Notes under the pieces: model-generated | Told to the model about the DNA's origin: nothing | Databases searched by the model: none | Seen by the model: only the letters and a program-made list of their open reading frames with translations | Position numbers and translations under genes: made by a program | Source: Streptomyces sp. TRM68367 | Lineage (GTDB): Bacteria > Actinomycetota > Actinomycetes > Streptomycetales > Streptomycetaceae | Direction of reading: 5' to 3' | Assembly: GCF_014495685.1 (NCBI RefSeq) | Contig: NZ_JACTVI010000008.1 | Span: forward strand, 1 to 64,000 | DNA: 64,000 nt | In this document: positions 47,908 through 56,184 of the stretch, piece by piece | Numbering within the stretch: position 1 is the stretch's first letter | Layout: each line of letters starts with the position of its first letter

Positions 47908-48292
47908 GGAGTGCCTCCATGAGCTGTCGGGTCGGGCGGTTCCCCGTCGGGGAGTCGGGGGAGTCCGGGGGTGTGTAGGCGTTGGTGACAGGGAGCACCA
48001 GTACGCGGGCGTCGACGAGGTCGGAGATCAGGACGCGGGTAGCGGAGAGCGGAAGGCGGATGGTGCCCGCCAGTTCGGCCACCGACCGGCGCCGCTGCCG
48101 GCACAGCAGGACGATCTGCTGATACTCCCCCTCCATCAGTTGCGGGCCTGCTCTGCCGTCCCCGGCCTCCAATACGGTCTCCGGGCTCAGCCAATGGCGG
48201 GCCTGCGTACGGCCCCGGGTCACGAGGTAGGGCCGTACGAACGCCGGGCTGGGTGCGGTGGATGACGGGGTGTACTGACCGGGCCTGCTCAT
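47879..48292 (-). CDS. cvnC: Conservon DUF742 protein (CvnC-like)
   Basis: 137 residues. DUF742 signature: FVRPYLVTRGRTQARHWLSPETVLE, then LMEGEYQQIVLLCRQRRRSVAELAGTIRLPLSATRVLISDLVDARVLVLPVTN, a winged-helix-like domain. The 'VRPYvlT.GRt' opening is diagnostic. CvnC proteins are multi-contact partners in the conservon complex. It is located as expected between the roadblock and GTPase genes with overlapping ends. Confidence 0.9.
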   Translation of the reverse strand: MSRPGQYTPSSTAPSPAFVRPYLVTRGRTQARHWLSPETVLEAGDGRAGPQLMEGEYQQIVLLCRQRRRSVAELAGTIRLPLSATRVLISDLVDARVLVLPVTNAYTPPDSPDSPTGNRPTRQLMEALRAGLERMPA

Positions 48293-48783
48293 CAGGCACT
48301 GCGCACGGGCTCGACCATGTACGACGCGAAGCGGTCTACCAGGATGCCCATCTCGTATCCCACCGCTCCAGCGTCGGCGTCAGGCTCGGCGATGACGGCG
48401 AGCACGGTGTCGACCACGCCGAGGGTGTTGCCCGGCTGGTTCGGGAAGGCCGCGCTGGTCCCGGCGATCGACGCGAAGATCAGGGCGTCCTCGCGCTCGA
48501 CTACTGCCAGCTTCAGTCCCTTACTGCCGCCGGTTGGGCCCGGGATGCTCTCGCACAACGACGCCAGAGTGCCCAGGGTCGCGGCCCACCTGTCGGAGAA
48601 GTCCTTGTGGATCTCGCTGTCCACCAGATTCAGCCCGTCACGCGAGATCAGCAGCGCGTGCGTGACACCGCGAACATTCTGGACGAAGTCCTTGAGCAGG
48701 CCGCCCATCTGCTTTCGGGCGTCCGGCCCGGGCACGGCAACTGTCACGCTGCCGTCGCCTTGATGAGTCGTGTCGTAGGTCAT
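48292..48783 (-). CDS. cvnB: Conservon roadblock/LC7 protein (CvnB-like)
   Basis: 163 residues from ATG 48783. Roadblock/LC7 domain: LLKDFVQNVRGVTHALLISRDGLNLVDSEIHKDFSDRWAATLGTLASLCESIPG, then LKLAVVEREDALIFASIAGTSAAFPNQPG, ending in a helix. The phrase 'f...v.GV.hallvS.DGl.l..S' is typical of CvnB and MglB-like GTPase-activating partners of CvnD. The order A-B-C-D is intact. Confidence 0.9.
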   Translation of the reverse strand: MTYDTTHQGDGSVTVAVPGPDARKQMGGLLKDFVQNVRGVTHALLISRDGLNLVDSEIHKDFSDRWAATLGTLASLCESIPGPTGGSKGLKLAVVEREDALIFASIAGTSAAFPNQPGNTLGVVDTVLAVIAEPDADAGAVGYEMGILVDRFASYMVEPVRSA

Positions 48784-48843
48784 GGGAATCGCTCCTGCCG
48801 ATAACGGACCGGCCTCCGGCAACGGGGCCGGCGCCATGGGGGG

Positions 48844-50379
48844 TTAGGGGTGCACGCTTGGCGGCACGGGTGGACCGGAGGCATCAGGCCGGGCTGCGGG
48901 GGAAGATCGGTCCTGGGCACTGGCGGCCTTGAAGTTCTGCTGGAATGCACCGGCCAGGCCGAAACGCGGGGCCGTGGCCGATGGCCTGGGCCGGGAGGGC
49001 CGTTGCGGTGACTCACCCACCACACGCTGGGGCAGCCGAGGAGCCCCGGCCGCCTGCCCGGCTCCAGGGGCCGACACTGACCGAACGTCTGGAGGAGCGG
49101 ACTGCCCTCCGCCGCTCCGCGCCGCCCCCGCAGCCTGCGAGAGCGTTGCCTGCGGCGGTGCAACGGGCACCATAGGAAATGCGGCGGCGTCGACGGGGGC
49201 CGCTATCGCCACCAGCAGCCGGTTCGGGACGACGACCAGGGCGGTCGTCCCCCCGGTCGAGTTCTCCTTCAACTCGACGGATATGCCGTAGTTGCGGGCG
49301 ATCAACGCGGCGGTCAGCAGGCCGAGCCTTCCCGCGCTGACCTCAGCACTCACGTCGATCCGATCGGGGTCCGCCAGAAGACGGTTCCACCGCTCCCGGT
49401 CGTTCGGCCGCATGGGGATGGCGACGCGGTCCTCGACCTCGATCGCCAGACCCCTGGCCACCTGCTGAGCCCGCACCTGCACCTTGGTCGCCGGGTCGGA
49501 GAACTGCGTTGCGTTTTCGACCAGTTCGGCCAGCAGGTGCGTCAGGTCCGGTCCGACATGGCGGGGAAGACCGAGTTCGACACCCACCGTGGCGGCTGCG
49601 ACGTTCACCCGGGAGTAGTGCATGATCTCCTGGTTCGCGCCCCGCAGAACCTGCACCACGTTCACGGGCTCCCGAGCACTGCGCAGCGATTGTCCGGCGA
49701 CCACGGCTTTGCTCTCCACCCAGCGCCGCATCCTCGTCACCAGGTGATCGAGCTTGTAGAGCGTGTCCAGCTGGTCGGGGTCCTCGGTCAGGTCCTGGAG
49801 ACGATCGAGCATCGCCAACGCCCGGTCGATGAGGGCGTGCTCACGTTTGGAGAATTGATGCTGCATCGACAGCAGCACCGCCGACTTGGATTCGTCGCGC
49901 ACTCGGATCAGGGCGGCAACAGCCTGCACCTGGACCTCGCTCAGCAGGGCCACCGCCTCATCGGCAGGGCCCGCATCCTCCAGTGGCGGAAGGCTCTCGG
50001 GGATGGGCGGCGTGGCGCCCCGGCACAGCTCCTCTGCCGTCCACACCACCAGCTTCTCCACCGCGGACACCGCCTCGGTGACCCGCTGCAACTGCGCCTC
50101 ATGCGCCCGCTCAAGAGCGAATGACGCCGCCCTCGCCCGCACAGCCCCGAGCCCGGCAGCCGCCAGCAGTCCTCCAGCTAATGCGGTCAGAAGCGGCCCC
50201 GTCGGGACATGAGCGGTCTGCCAGACGATGACGACACCGCCCAGCACAGACAGGATGAGCACCAGCGGAGCGGCGACCGCCGCCCGAACCTGCTCCAGAA
50301 CGTAGTGGTCTATCGGCGGGCGGTGCTGTCTACGGCGGCGGTGCGTGACCGGGCGGGTGGGGGACACGCGGTCAGACAT
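48844..50379 (-). CDS. cvnA: Conservon sensor kinase-like protein (CvnA-like)
   Basis: 511 residues from ATG 50379 with GAGGAATT upstream. Two N-terminal transmembrane helices (VAAPLVLILSVLGGVVIVW; GPLLTALAGGLLAAAGLGAV), a coiled coil with a dimerisation region (VLLSMQHQFSKREHALIDRALAMLDRLQDLTED), and a C-terminal HATPase_c domain (LTHLLAELVENATQFSDPATKVQVRAQ; AGRLGLLTAALIARNYGISVELKENSTGGTTALVVVP). The extracytoplasmic part is almost nil. The tail is Pro/Gln/Ser-rich. This is the membrane anchor of the conservon complex. Confidence 0.9.
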   Translation of the reverse strand: MSDRVSPTRPVTHRRRRQHRPPIDHYVLEQVRAAVAAPLVLILSVLGGVVIVWQTAHVPTGPLLTALAGGLLAAAGLGAVRARAASFALERAHEAQLQRVTEAVSAVEKLVVWTAEELCRGATPPIPESLPPLEDAGPADEAVALLSEVQVQAVAALIRVRDESKSAVLLSMQHQFSKREHALIDRALAMLDRLQDLTEDPDQLDTLYKLDHLVTRMRRWVESKAVVAGQSLRSAREPVNVVQVLRGANQEIMHYSRVNVAAATVGVELGLPRHVGPDLTHLLAELVENATQFSDPATKVQVRAQQVARGLAIEVEDRVAIPMRPNDRERWNRLLADPDRIDVSAEVSAGRLGLLTAALIARNYGISVELKENSTGGTTALVVVPNRLLVAIAAPVDAAAFPMVPVAPPQATLSQAAGAARSGGGQSAPPDVRSVSAPGAGQAAGAPRLPQRVVGESPQRPSRPRPSATAPRFGLAGAFQQNFKAASAQDRSSPAARPDASGPPVPPSVHP

Positions 50380-50447
50380 AGGGAATTCCTCAACAGTTGG
50401 TTACGGCAAGCCAGCAAGAACAGGGACCGACGGAACCCGGCGGCGCA

Positions 50448-50978
50448 TCACGCAGGGGCTGGCAGCATGCGCACCCGGACGGTCTTGCCCCGCTCGATAT
50501 CGGGGGTGCCCCAGGTGATGTCCTCCGCCAACAGCCGGACCATCCCGAGCCCTGTGCACGCGCCGGCCGAGAGCGCGGCCTCGAATCCCGGCAACTTCGG
50601 GGCCGGGTCCGAGACATCGATCAGCAGTTCCTCGTCCTCGGTCATGGACAGGACGAGTTCAACCTCACCGTCTGGCGGAGGATCTGTGACGTGCTTGACC
50701 GCGTTGCTGACCAGTTCCATCACGACTCGGAGCGCATCGTCCTGGTCCCCAGCCCAACGCCACGTCGCGAGCCAGGTTCGTGCATGGATCGCGGCGAGCC
50801 GTACAGCCGTTCGTTGAAGCGGCCAACTGCGTGCGAATCGCTGCGGCCGGGGAAGACGAAGGCCCTCTTCTGTCGCACCCTCATTGCCAAGTCTCGTCTC
50901 AGGCAGAGGGGCGGCGGCTTCAGTTGTGCGCCCTCCTGACAGGGGAAAGGAAAGAGCGGCACTCACTCTGTGCGTCAC
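50448..50978 (-). CDS. HATPase_c anti-sigma-like ATP-binding protein
   Basis: 176 residues from GTG 50978. After a 55-residue leader, an RsbW/SpoIIAB-like ATPase domain: ARTWLATWRWAGDQDDALRVVMELVSNAVKHV (N-box ELVSNAVKH), VELVLSMTEDEELLIDVSDPAPKLPGF (G1 box DVSD) and GLGMVRLLAEDITWGTPD (G2 box). Such proteins are abundant in Streptomyces and often phosphorylate anti-anti-sigma factors. It lies 68 nt upstream of cvnA and may be part of the conservon transcript. Confidence 0.8.
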   Translation of the reverse strand: MTHRVSAALSFPLSGGRTTEAAAPLPETRLGNEGATEEGLRLPRPQRFARSWPLQRTAVRLAAIHARTWLATWRWAGDQDDALRVVMELVSNAVKHVTDPPPDGEVELVLSMTEDEELLIDVSDPAPKLPGFEAALSAGACTGLGMVRLLAEDITWGTPDIERGKTVRVRMLPAPA

Positions 50979-51190
50979 GGGAGACTCCCTGCTTCACAGC
51001 CATACTCAGGTGCGCACGAGCTGTGCGAGGCGATTGAGGAGAGCAGCGCCGCGCGACGACCGCGTTGCGACGGCAGAGAAGAGAGCAGAGGCGGTCGGAT
51101 GTCTTCGCTGCCCGAGGTGGGGGAAGCAGCAGCGTCAGCGAGGGCGAGCCGCCGAACGCGGTCAGCCGCTGTCCGGCGTGGGGCAGTCAT
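50975..51190 (-). CDS. Doubtful small protein
   Basis: 71 residues from ATG 51190, overlapping the upstream stop (ATGA) and running 4 nt into the ATPase gene. The composition is Arg/Ala/Ser-rich with no evident fold (TAPRRTAADRVRRLALADAAASPTSG). The tidy overlaps at both ends favour a real coupled gene, while the composition looks like unselected high-GC frame. Kept as tentative. Confidence 0.3.
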   Translation of the reverse strand: MTAPRRTAADRVRRLALADAAASPTSGSEDIRPPLLSSLPSQRGRRAALLSSIASHSSCAPEYGCEAGSLP

Positions 51191-51453
51191 GACGCCGCCC
51201 CTGCGGCCGGAGCCGGCTCAGACGGACGGCGCGGGTAGAGGACTGCTCCGATTTCCTCGTAGAAGTGCTCCATCTGCTCGGCCGTAAGGACGAGCGGCAC
51301 GTCTTCTACGATCTCCCTCCCGCGTGTCACGGTGAGGGGAACCGCGATCCGGCCCGCCTGCGTGTGGTGCACGGGACGGCCCTCCGCTCGCTCAACCCGC
51401 AAGGCAGGTAAGGGCGCAGCAGAAGGCTCTCCCGAAAGGTGACCCTTCGTCAT
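51187..51453 (-). CDS. Small hypothetical protein
   Basis: 88 residues from ATG 51453. It has a possible beta core (RIAVPLTVTRGREIVEDVPLVLTAEQMEHFYEEIGAVLYPR) resembling the short regulator-associated proteins found in Streptomyces next to XRE regulators. No motif assigns a function. It lies 100 nt from the end of the XRE/TPR gene and upstream of the conservon block. Confidence 0.55.
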   Translation of the reverse strand: MTKGHLSGEPSAAPLPALRVERAEGRPVHHTQAGRIAVPLTVTRGREIVEDVPLVLTAEQMEHFYEEIGAVLYPRRPSEPAPAAGAAS

Positions 51454-51554
51454 GACGCATCAACGTAGGGCCATTTGGCGAGATCACCCCTGATTCCAAT
51501 TCAGGGCTGACTGGGGTTCAGGGACAGAACCCAAAGTTAAGGGTCCCAAACGGG

Positions 51555-52778
51555 TCAGGCCGCGATACCGATGTGGGTGGCCACCGCCCGCAGGTCGTCC
51601 CGGAACAGCGGCTTCTCGCGCTTGAGTAGGTCAGTCACCGCTTCCCGAACCAGCGGGGAGAACACGATCTCCTCAGGTGACTGCGCCTTGAGCTTGGTGA
51701 GCACATGCACGGTTGCGTAGTCATCACGCTGGATCCGGTTGCAGTTCATGACCTCGATCAAGTACCGGGTGCGACGTTCCAGCGGGAGTTCCGGGTTGAT
51801 CTCCACTGTGTCCGCCAGACGAAGGGCCTCGCTAGCGTTACCTTCCTCGGCGGTCAGGTGGACCTCGTGCATTGCGACGTTCGTAGGGCCGAAGCACGTG
51901 TGCCAGTCGTTGCGGTCCGATCCCACGCGCGCGGCAGCTTCCCTTGCCCCGCGGTACAGGTCCCAAGCAACCGGACCCTTGGTCGCGCGGACAGCGGCGA
52001 CCGCCGCTTGCAAATGCAGGGCTCCGTACGCCGACCAGTGCTCGGCCGACGAGTCGTCTGTCGGTGCACAGTTCGCGATCGTCTGACGCGCGAGTTCCAC
52101 GCTGTCATGTACTTCGCCGGCGGACGTGAGGACGCAGGACAGATTCCAGGCGGCGGCCGCCATGAGGGCCGGGTCACCGGTGTTGTCTGCAAGGGACAAG
52201 GCGCGGTCGGCCGCGACCCTTGCGAGAGTCGGCTCACCAACGCGGCGCAGGAAAATCTGATGGAGGCCGTAGAGGCTGATGAGCTGACGCAGTGCCACTT
52301 GCTCGTCGTCGCCGCTCGCCTCGCGCACTGCCGCGTGCCCTTGACGCAGGAGCTGGGGCAGGCGGCCCCCGACGTCCTGGTAGCGATCCTTGGCCTGCGT
52401 CTCGTAGACATTCCAGGCGTCGTCGACGGACTCCTTGAAGTCCTGGACGCTCACTGCGCCCATGGCGGTGGGCAGGAGGGAGGAGGGCAGAGACAGGGCG
52501 CTTCGGATCTCGGGGACATGCTCGTGCTCCGAGTCCAGACCGGTGCCGAGGCTGGACAGGAAACCGCCCGTCAGATCCTCAAGGTCGCAGCGCAGCACCC
52601 TCTTGAGCTCAAACAGCAACGAGAGTTTGTCGATCGGGATCTGCTCGTGCTCTACCTTGTAGACCCAGTTCTCCGAGCGGCCGATCAGCTCGCCGAGGCC
52701 CTTCTGTGACAGGCCCCGCCGCTCGCGAAAGTACTTAACTCGCTGCCCGATAGTGAGTAGTTCGCGTGCATTTAACAT
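51555..52778 (-). CDS. XRE-family regulator with TPR-like domain
   Basis: 407 residues from ATG 52778. Residues 8-65 are an XRE HTH (IGQRVKYFRERRGLSQKGLGELIGRSENWVYKVEHEQIP). The remainder is helical and TPR-like (LRQLISLYGLHQIFLRRVGEPTLARVAADRALSLADNTGDPALMAAAAWNLSCVL; WSAYGALHLQAAVAAVRATKGPVAWDLYRGAREAAARVG). This layout is frequent in Streptomyces and resembles peptide- or signal-responsive regulators. It is divergent from the HAD gene with a 167-bp shared upstream region, which it probably controls. Confidence 0.85.
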   Translation of the reverse strand: MLNARELLTIGQRVKYFRERRGLSQKGLGELIGRSENWVYKVEHEQIPIDKLSLLFELKRVLRCDLEDLTGGFLSSLGTGLDSEHEHVPEIRSALSLPSSLLPTAMGAVSVQDFKESVDDAWNVYETQAKDRYQDVGGRLPQLLRQGHAAVREASGDDEQVALRQLISLYGLHQIFLRRVGEPTLARVAADRALSLADNTGDPALMAAAAWNLSCVLTSAGEVHDSVELARQTIANCAPTDDSSAEHWSAYGALHLQAAVAAVRATKGPVAWDLYRGAREAAARVGSDRNDWHTCFGPTNVAMHEVHLTAEEGNASEALRLADTVEINPELPLERRTRYLIEVMNCNRIQRDDYATVHVLTKLKAQSPEEIVFSPLVREAVTDLLKREKPLFRDDLRAVATHIGIAA

Positions 52779-52945
52779 AGATCAACCTGTTCTCCACGTC
52801 GGTTGGTCACTCAGATCCAGCGTAGGCCCGTTCGCCATCCAGAGGGGGATACTGGATGTCTCTCCCCCCTCGCGGGGGCGCTCAAAGGTCCTCCCCGAAA
52901 CCGGCGGAGGACCTCCGTACGACGCCTGCTTCGCAAGGAGTTCCT

Positions 52946-53575
52946 TTGTCCTCCTCCTACCGTGGCCTGATCCTCGACTTCGGCGGAGTCCTCACCACGC
53001 GGATGCGGCTCAACGGCGAGGCCTTCGAACGCTCCGAAGGACTTGAGCCCGGCGCTTACTTCCACGCCCTCAACGTGAACCCGGAAGGCGTGCGAGTGTA
53101 CTCCGCACTCGAAGTCGGCGAAGCTACCCAGGAGGACTGGAACCGGGTCATCGGCGGAATCCTCGGCATCGACTCCGCTGACCTCATGCGCCGCGCCCTG
53201 GCCAACCTCCGGCCAGAGCCAGCCATCGTCGCGGCCGCCGATCGGGCACGTGCCGCGGGGATCAAGGTGGCGATGCTCTCGAACAGCTTCGGCCTGGAGC
53301 CCTACAACCCGTATGAGGCGCTCGGCATGGGGGAGGACGCATTCGACGCTGTGATCCTTTCCGAACGAGAAGGCGTACGGAAGCCGTCATCGGTCATCTA
53401 CCAGCGGGCACTGGAAGCACTCGAACTGACCGGCCCCGAGTGCATCTTCGTTGACGACCACGCCGAGAACCTGCCCCCAGCCGAAGCACTTGGTATCCGC
53501 ACCATCCACCACACGACAGACCCCGCGGCCACTGCCACTCAGCTCGACGCCTTGCTGGATAGGGCTGTCGTCTGA
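52946..53575 (+). CDS. HAD-superfamily hydrolase
   Basis: 209 residues from TTG 52946, chosen because AAGGAG lies 5 nt upstream; a longer frame from 52856 lacks a ribosome binding site. HAD motifs: I LILDFGGVLTT (Asp nucleophile; the second Asp of DxD is replaced by Gly, as in many acid phosphatase-like HADs), II VAMLSNSFG, III EGVRKPSSVIYQRAL (Lys), IV IFVDDHAENL. It should be a phosphatase or dehalogenase-like hydrolase. It is the last gene of the non-phage block before the phage head module resumes. Confidence 0.85.
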   Translation: MSSSYRGLILDFGGVLTTRMRLNGEAFERSEGLEPGAYFHALNVNPEGVRVYSALEVGEATQEDWNRVIGGILGIDSADLMRRALANLRPEPAIVAAADRARAAGIKVAMLSNSFGLEPYNPYEALGMGEDAFDAVILSEREGVRKPSSVIYQRALEALELTGPECIFVDDHAENLPPAEALGIRTIHHTTDPAATATQLDALLDRAVV

Positions 53576-53669
53576 CTTCGATGCTCTGGAAACGCGGGCA
53601 ACCGACTACCTGGGCCGAGCGAGACGCTGAAGGACTACTGGGCCACGGCGTAGTGATCTCCCGCTTCAC

Positions 53670-54011
53670 CTACCGGTAGTGACGCGCTGGGGCCAACCAC
53701 GTGACCGTCATCACCGCCTCCGCTGCTTCGCCCTCATCTTCGGGGTCGTCCGGCGCCGGGGCCTGACGTACCTGCTCGATCTGCCGTTCAAGACCGCGCA
53801 GGTTCTCCTGAAGGTCCATGGTCACCACGTTGTCGACGGTGACCTTCAGCGGATCGGCCAGGAGCTTGGCGCGCCGCTCGCCGAGGACCTCGAGCGCGAC
53901 CGCCCGCACCGAGCTCAGTCGGAAGAAGCGGCGTTCCAGGTCGGCCGGGTCGGTGTCCGGACCGAGCTGGGCGAGTAGCCATGACCGCTGGAACTCGTCC
54001 ACCGGGTTCAC
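53670..54011 (-). CDS. Head-tail adaptor-like phage protein
   Basis: 113 residues from GTG 54011; GTG 54002 is an alternative with better spacing from GAGGG. Sequence: EFQRSWLLAQLGPDTDPADLERRFFRLSSVRAVALEVLGERRAKLLADPLKVTVDNVVTMDLQENLRGLERQIEQV. This matches small actinophage proteins following the capsid gene ('dLe.Rl..l.svravAlEvL.eR.a.LladP..f.v.gv'). It probably contributes to head completion. It is the right-hand edge of the broken late operon; its stop lies in the palindrome CTACCGGTAG (53670-53679). Confidence 0.7.
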   Translation of the reverse strand: MNPVDEFQRSWLLAQLGPDTDPADLERRFFRLSSVRAVALEVLGERRAKLLADPLKVTVDNVVTMDLQENLRGLERQIEQVRQAPAPDDPEDEGEAAEAVMTVTWLAPARHYR

Positions 54012-54026
54012 ATCCCTCGAAACGAG

Positions 54027-54070
54027 GCACGGCCCGGAGCCAGACGGGGGATGCTGGCTCCGGGCCGTGC
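54027..54070 (-). terminator. 17-bp stem hairpin after the capsid genes
   Basis: Perfect 17-bp stem GCACGGCCCGGAGCCAG (54027-54043) with 54054-54070 and a 10-nt loop. It lies between the small post-capsid gene and the adaptor gene. It is the most stable hairpin I found here and likely attenuates transcription after the capsid genes, or stabilises the capsid mRNA 3' end. Confidence 0.75.
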
Positions 54071-54081
54071 GAGTGAGCGTA

Positions 54082-54369
54082 TTACGCGGAGGACGAGCGT
54101 GTCCGCCGCGACGGGGACTTCTTCGTGCCCTCCCCGCCGGCGTCTCCCTGCTCCTGGCCGGATCCGGCTGTGCCTCCGGTCGGATCGGGCTCACCGATGG
54201 CGATCGGTTCCGGCTCGGAGTCGTCGCTCGGCGGGGTGTCCCAGGCGTCTGGGTTCGTCACCAGCGCAGCGATCTCCGGCGGCGGGCTCTCGCCCGGCAG
54301 GAGGATCAGGTCCTCGTGGGTGGCTGGGTCCTTCACGTACACCGCGGCGATCAGTCGGCGTCCCGGCAT
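54082..54369 (-). CDS. Small post-capsid phage protein
   Basis: 95 residues; ATG 54369 overlaps the capsid stop (TGATG). The N-terminal half is a small beta unit (RRLIAAVYVKDPATHEDLILLPGESPPPEIAALVTNPDAW). The C-terminal half is a polar disordered tail (EPDPTGGTAGSGQEQGDAGGEGTKKSPSRRTRSSSA). Such proteins regularly follow capsid genes in actinophages; their role is not known. Confidence 0.7.
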   Translation of the reverse strand: MPGRRLIAAVYVKDPATHEDLILLPGESPPPEIAALVTNPDAWDTPPSDDSEPEPIAIGEPDPTGGTAGSGQEQGDAGGEGTKKSPSRRTRSSSA

Positions 54370-55418
54370 CACAGGACCTTCGCGACGATGTGGGCGTCCG
54401 GAGTGTGCATGACCGGCATGCCGACCGCGGCGCCCTTGGTCCAGATCTGCACGGGGTCGTCCTGCACACCTCGGGTGATGATCAGGCCCGGGGCGTCCTC
54501 CCGGATGATCTCCGGGTTCGACCCACGCGACAGCACCAGGGCTTCGGCGGTCACGCCGAGCATGGTCTGCGCCCACTTCTCACGGTCCGGCGGTACCAGG
54601 ATCCACAGGTCCTCCGGCAGCACCTTGCGCGGCTTGCCGTCCACACGCACCTGCGCCTTGTAGAACGTCACCGGCGGCAGGCCGTAGTTACCGCGCACCA
54701 CGTTGATCTGCTGCGGGGTCAGCGTCGCTGTCGGCGTCGTCGACGGACTCACCGACCCGTAATAGGCCGCCCGGTAGGCGTTGTTCGCCGCGAAGAAACT
54801 GAACGCCTTCCGGCTGGTGACCACCTGCTCCGGTTCCGGGGCGCCGATGTCGTCCAGGTGCTGGATCCACCGCAGCTCGTCCGCGATCGGATCCGACTCC
54901 GGATCCGACCACGGCCGCGCGGCGACCGGCATGTTCTCCGCGGGGACGTTCCAGTCCACCTCCAGCGTCAGCCCGTTCTCCTGCACCAGGGAGAACCGGC
55001 CGTCGGCCAGGACGTCGCCGGCGGCCAGCTCCAGCCGCGACCGGATCGCCTCCACATGCCGCTCGACGTCGTCGTACAGCAGCTCGATCAGTCGGTCCTG
55101 ATCCGAGCCCCGCGAGGCTTCCAGCAGGATCTGCTCCTGCTCCCCCACCACGAGCTTCTGCCCGAGGGCGGGCAGCGCACCCTCGCGGGAGGTCTGCCAC
55201 GCCTCACGGGTCGCGAACGGCACGCTCGCGTCGAACGCCCGGTACTTCGCGACGTTCACGTACCGGCCGGAGTCCTTGACCCGCCACTTGACCTCCGGCA
55301 GCACCATCGTCGGGAAGATCGACTGGGTGAGCAGGAAGTCCTTCGGGCTGGGTATCGCGCGGGCGAACGTCGTCAGGTCTACCGCCGAGACGTCCTTCAA
55401 CAGGTCCTGAATCGTCAC
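54369..55418 (-). CDS. Major capsid protein (lambda gpE-like, HK97 fold)
   Basis: 349 residues from ATG 55418. Matches the phage capsid E family: FLLTQSIFPTMVLPEVKWRVKDSGRYVNVAKYRAFDASVPFATREAW, then LPALGQKLVVGEQEQILLEASRG, and the C-terminal part DLWILVPPDREKWAQTMLGVTAEALVLSRGSNPEI ... GLIITRGVQDDPVQIWTKGAAVGMPVMHTPDAHIVAKVL. It would build the icosahedral head. Decoration gene upstream, small tail-like gene downstream, in the standard order. Confidence 0.9.
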   Translation of the reverse strand: MTIQDLLKDVSAVDLTTFARAIPSPKDFLLTQSIFPTMVLPEVKWRVKDSGRYVNVAKYRAFDASVPFATREAWQTSREGALPALGQKLVVGEQEQILLEASRGSDQDRLIELLYDDVERHVEAIRSRLELAAGDVLADGRFSLVQENGLTLEVDWNVPAENMPVAARPWSDPESDPIADELRWIQHLDDIGAPEPEQVVTSRKAFSFFAANNAYRAAYYGSVSPSTTPTATLTPQQINVVRGNYGLPPVTFYKAQVRVDGKPRKVLPEDLWILVPPDREKWAQTMLGVTAEALVLSRGSNPEIIREDAPGLIITRGVQDDPVQIWTKGAAVGMPVMHTPDAHIVAKVL

Positions 55419-55432
55419 AGCTCAGGCCCCGC

Positions 55433-55849
55433 TCACACGAAGCGGACCAGCGCGGCCCGCGGGTGCCACACCAGCTGCGACACGTCGATACCGCCCGGGA
55501 CCTTCGACGCCTTCACCGCGCCGTGCCACAGCAGCGCGGCCGGCACACGGGTCTGTCCCGGCGCGAACGGCGCCTCCGCCACGATGAAGCCGCGCAGGAC
55601 CTGGCGGCCACAGGTGGCCTCCGGGTCGTACGGGCCGTACAGCTTCGACTCGGCCACCTTGCCCACCGGCACGCCGGAGAAGACCCGGCCGTACGGCTCG
55701 CAGCCGTCCCCGCACTGGTAGTGCACGCCTTCGGCGAACAGGTTCAGGTCGAGGGTGATCGTGTCCGTCGAGTCCGTGCCGTGCAGAGAGGCCAGCCATT
55801 CACGGTTGGCGGTCGTGTACTCGGACTTCGAAACGGGCTGAATGGTCAT
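55433..55849 (-). CDS. Head decoration (gpD-like) protein
   Basis: 138 residues from ATG 55849 with GGAGA upstream. Sequence features of head decoration proteins before capsid E genes: LDLNLFAEGVHYQCGDGCEPYGRVFSGVPVGKVAESKLYGPYDPEATCGRQVLRGFIVAEAPFAPGQTRVPAALLWHGAV. The 'SG.pvgki..sglygPYd' phrase is typical. It would cement the expanded capsid. A 113-bp gap to the scaffold gene contains no other gene. Confidence 0.8.
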   Translation of the reverse strand: MTIQPVSKSEYTTANREWLASLHGTDSTDTITLDLNLFAEGVHYQCGDGCEPYGRVFSGVPVGKVAESKLYGPYDPEATCGRQVLRGFIVAEAPFAPGQTRVPAALLWHGAVKASKVPGGIDVSQLVWHPRAALVRFV

Positions 55850-55949
55850 GCTGTTGTCTCCATGGACGATGCGGTCAGCTTCCGCACACCGCCCATGGGG
55901 GCAGTGCCGTCCACGAAGTTGAGGGGGCGTGGTCCCCACAGTGCTGTGC

Positions 55950-56184
55950 AGTGCTCGCCGGTTCAGCGGGCGTCGCTGAACTCCGGGACGAGACCGCGGC
56001 GACGGGCCATCTCCAGCCCGGCCGCGCCCGGCTTCACGGGCGGCGTCGTCCGCGACGGGCCGCGCCCGGCCGGAGCCCCGGCCGGAGCCGCCGGCACCGG
56101 CGGCGTACGAACATCGCCGAACAGCTCCGGGCGCCGCGCCCGAAGCGCCTCCGCCGCCGCCTGGATCTGCGCGTCGTCCGCGTC
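55950..56184. repeat. Duplicated scaffold 3' segment, copy A
   Basis: The last roughly 220 bp of the scaffold gene plus 13 bp beyond recur at 61184-61404 with roughly 90 percent identity by eye and two small length differences. Confidence 0.8.

Noticed and set aside
53581..53679. Plus-strand frame of 32 codons (LWKRGQPTTWAERD...) next to the junction
   Set aside because: It has no ribosome binding site and no recognised family; it may be debris at the block edge, so it is mentioned only here and not called as a gene.
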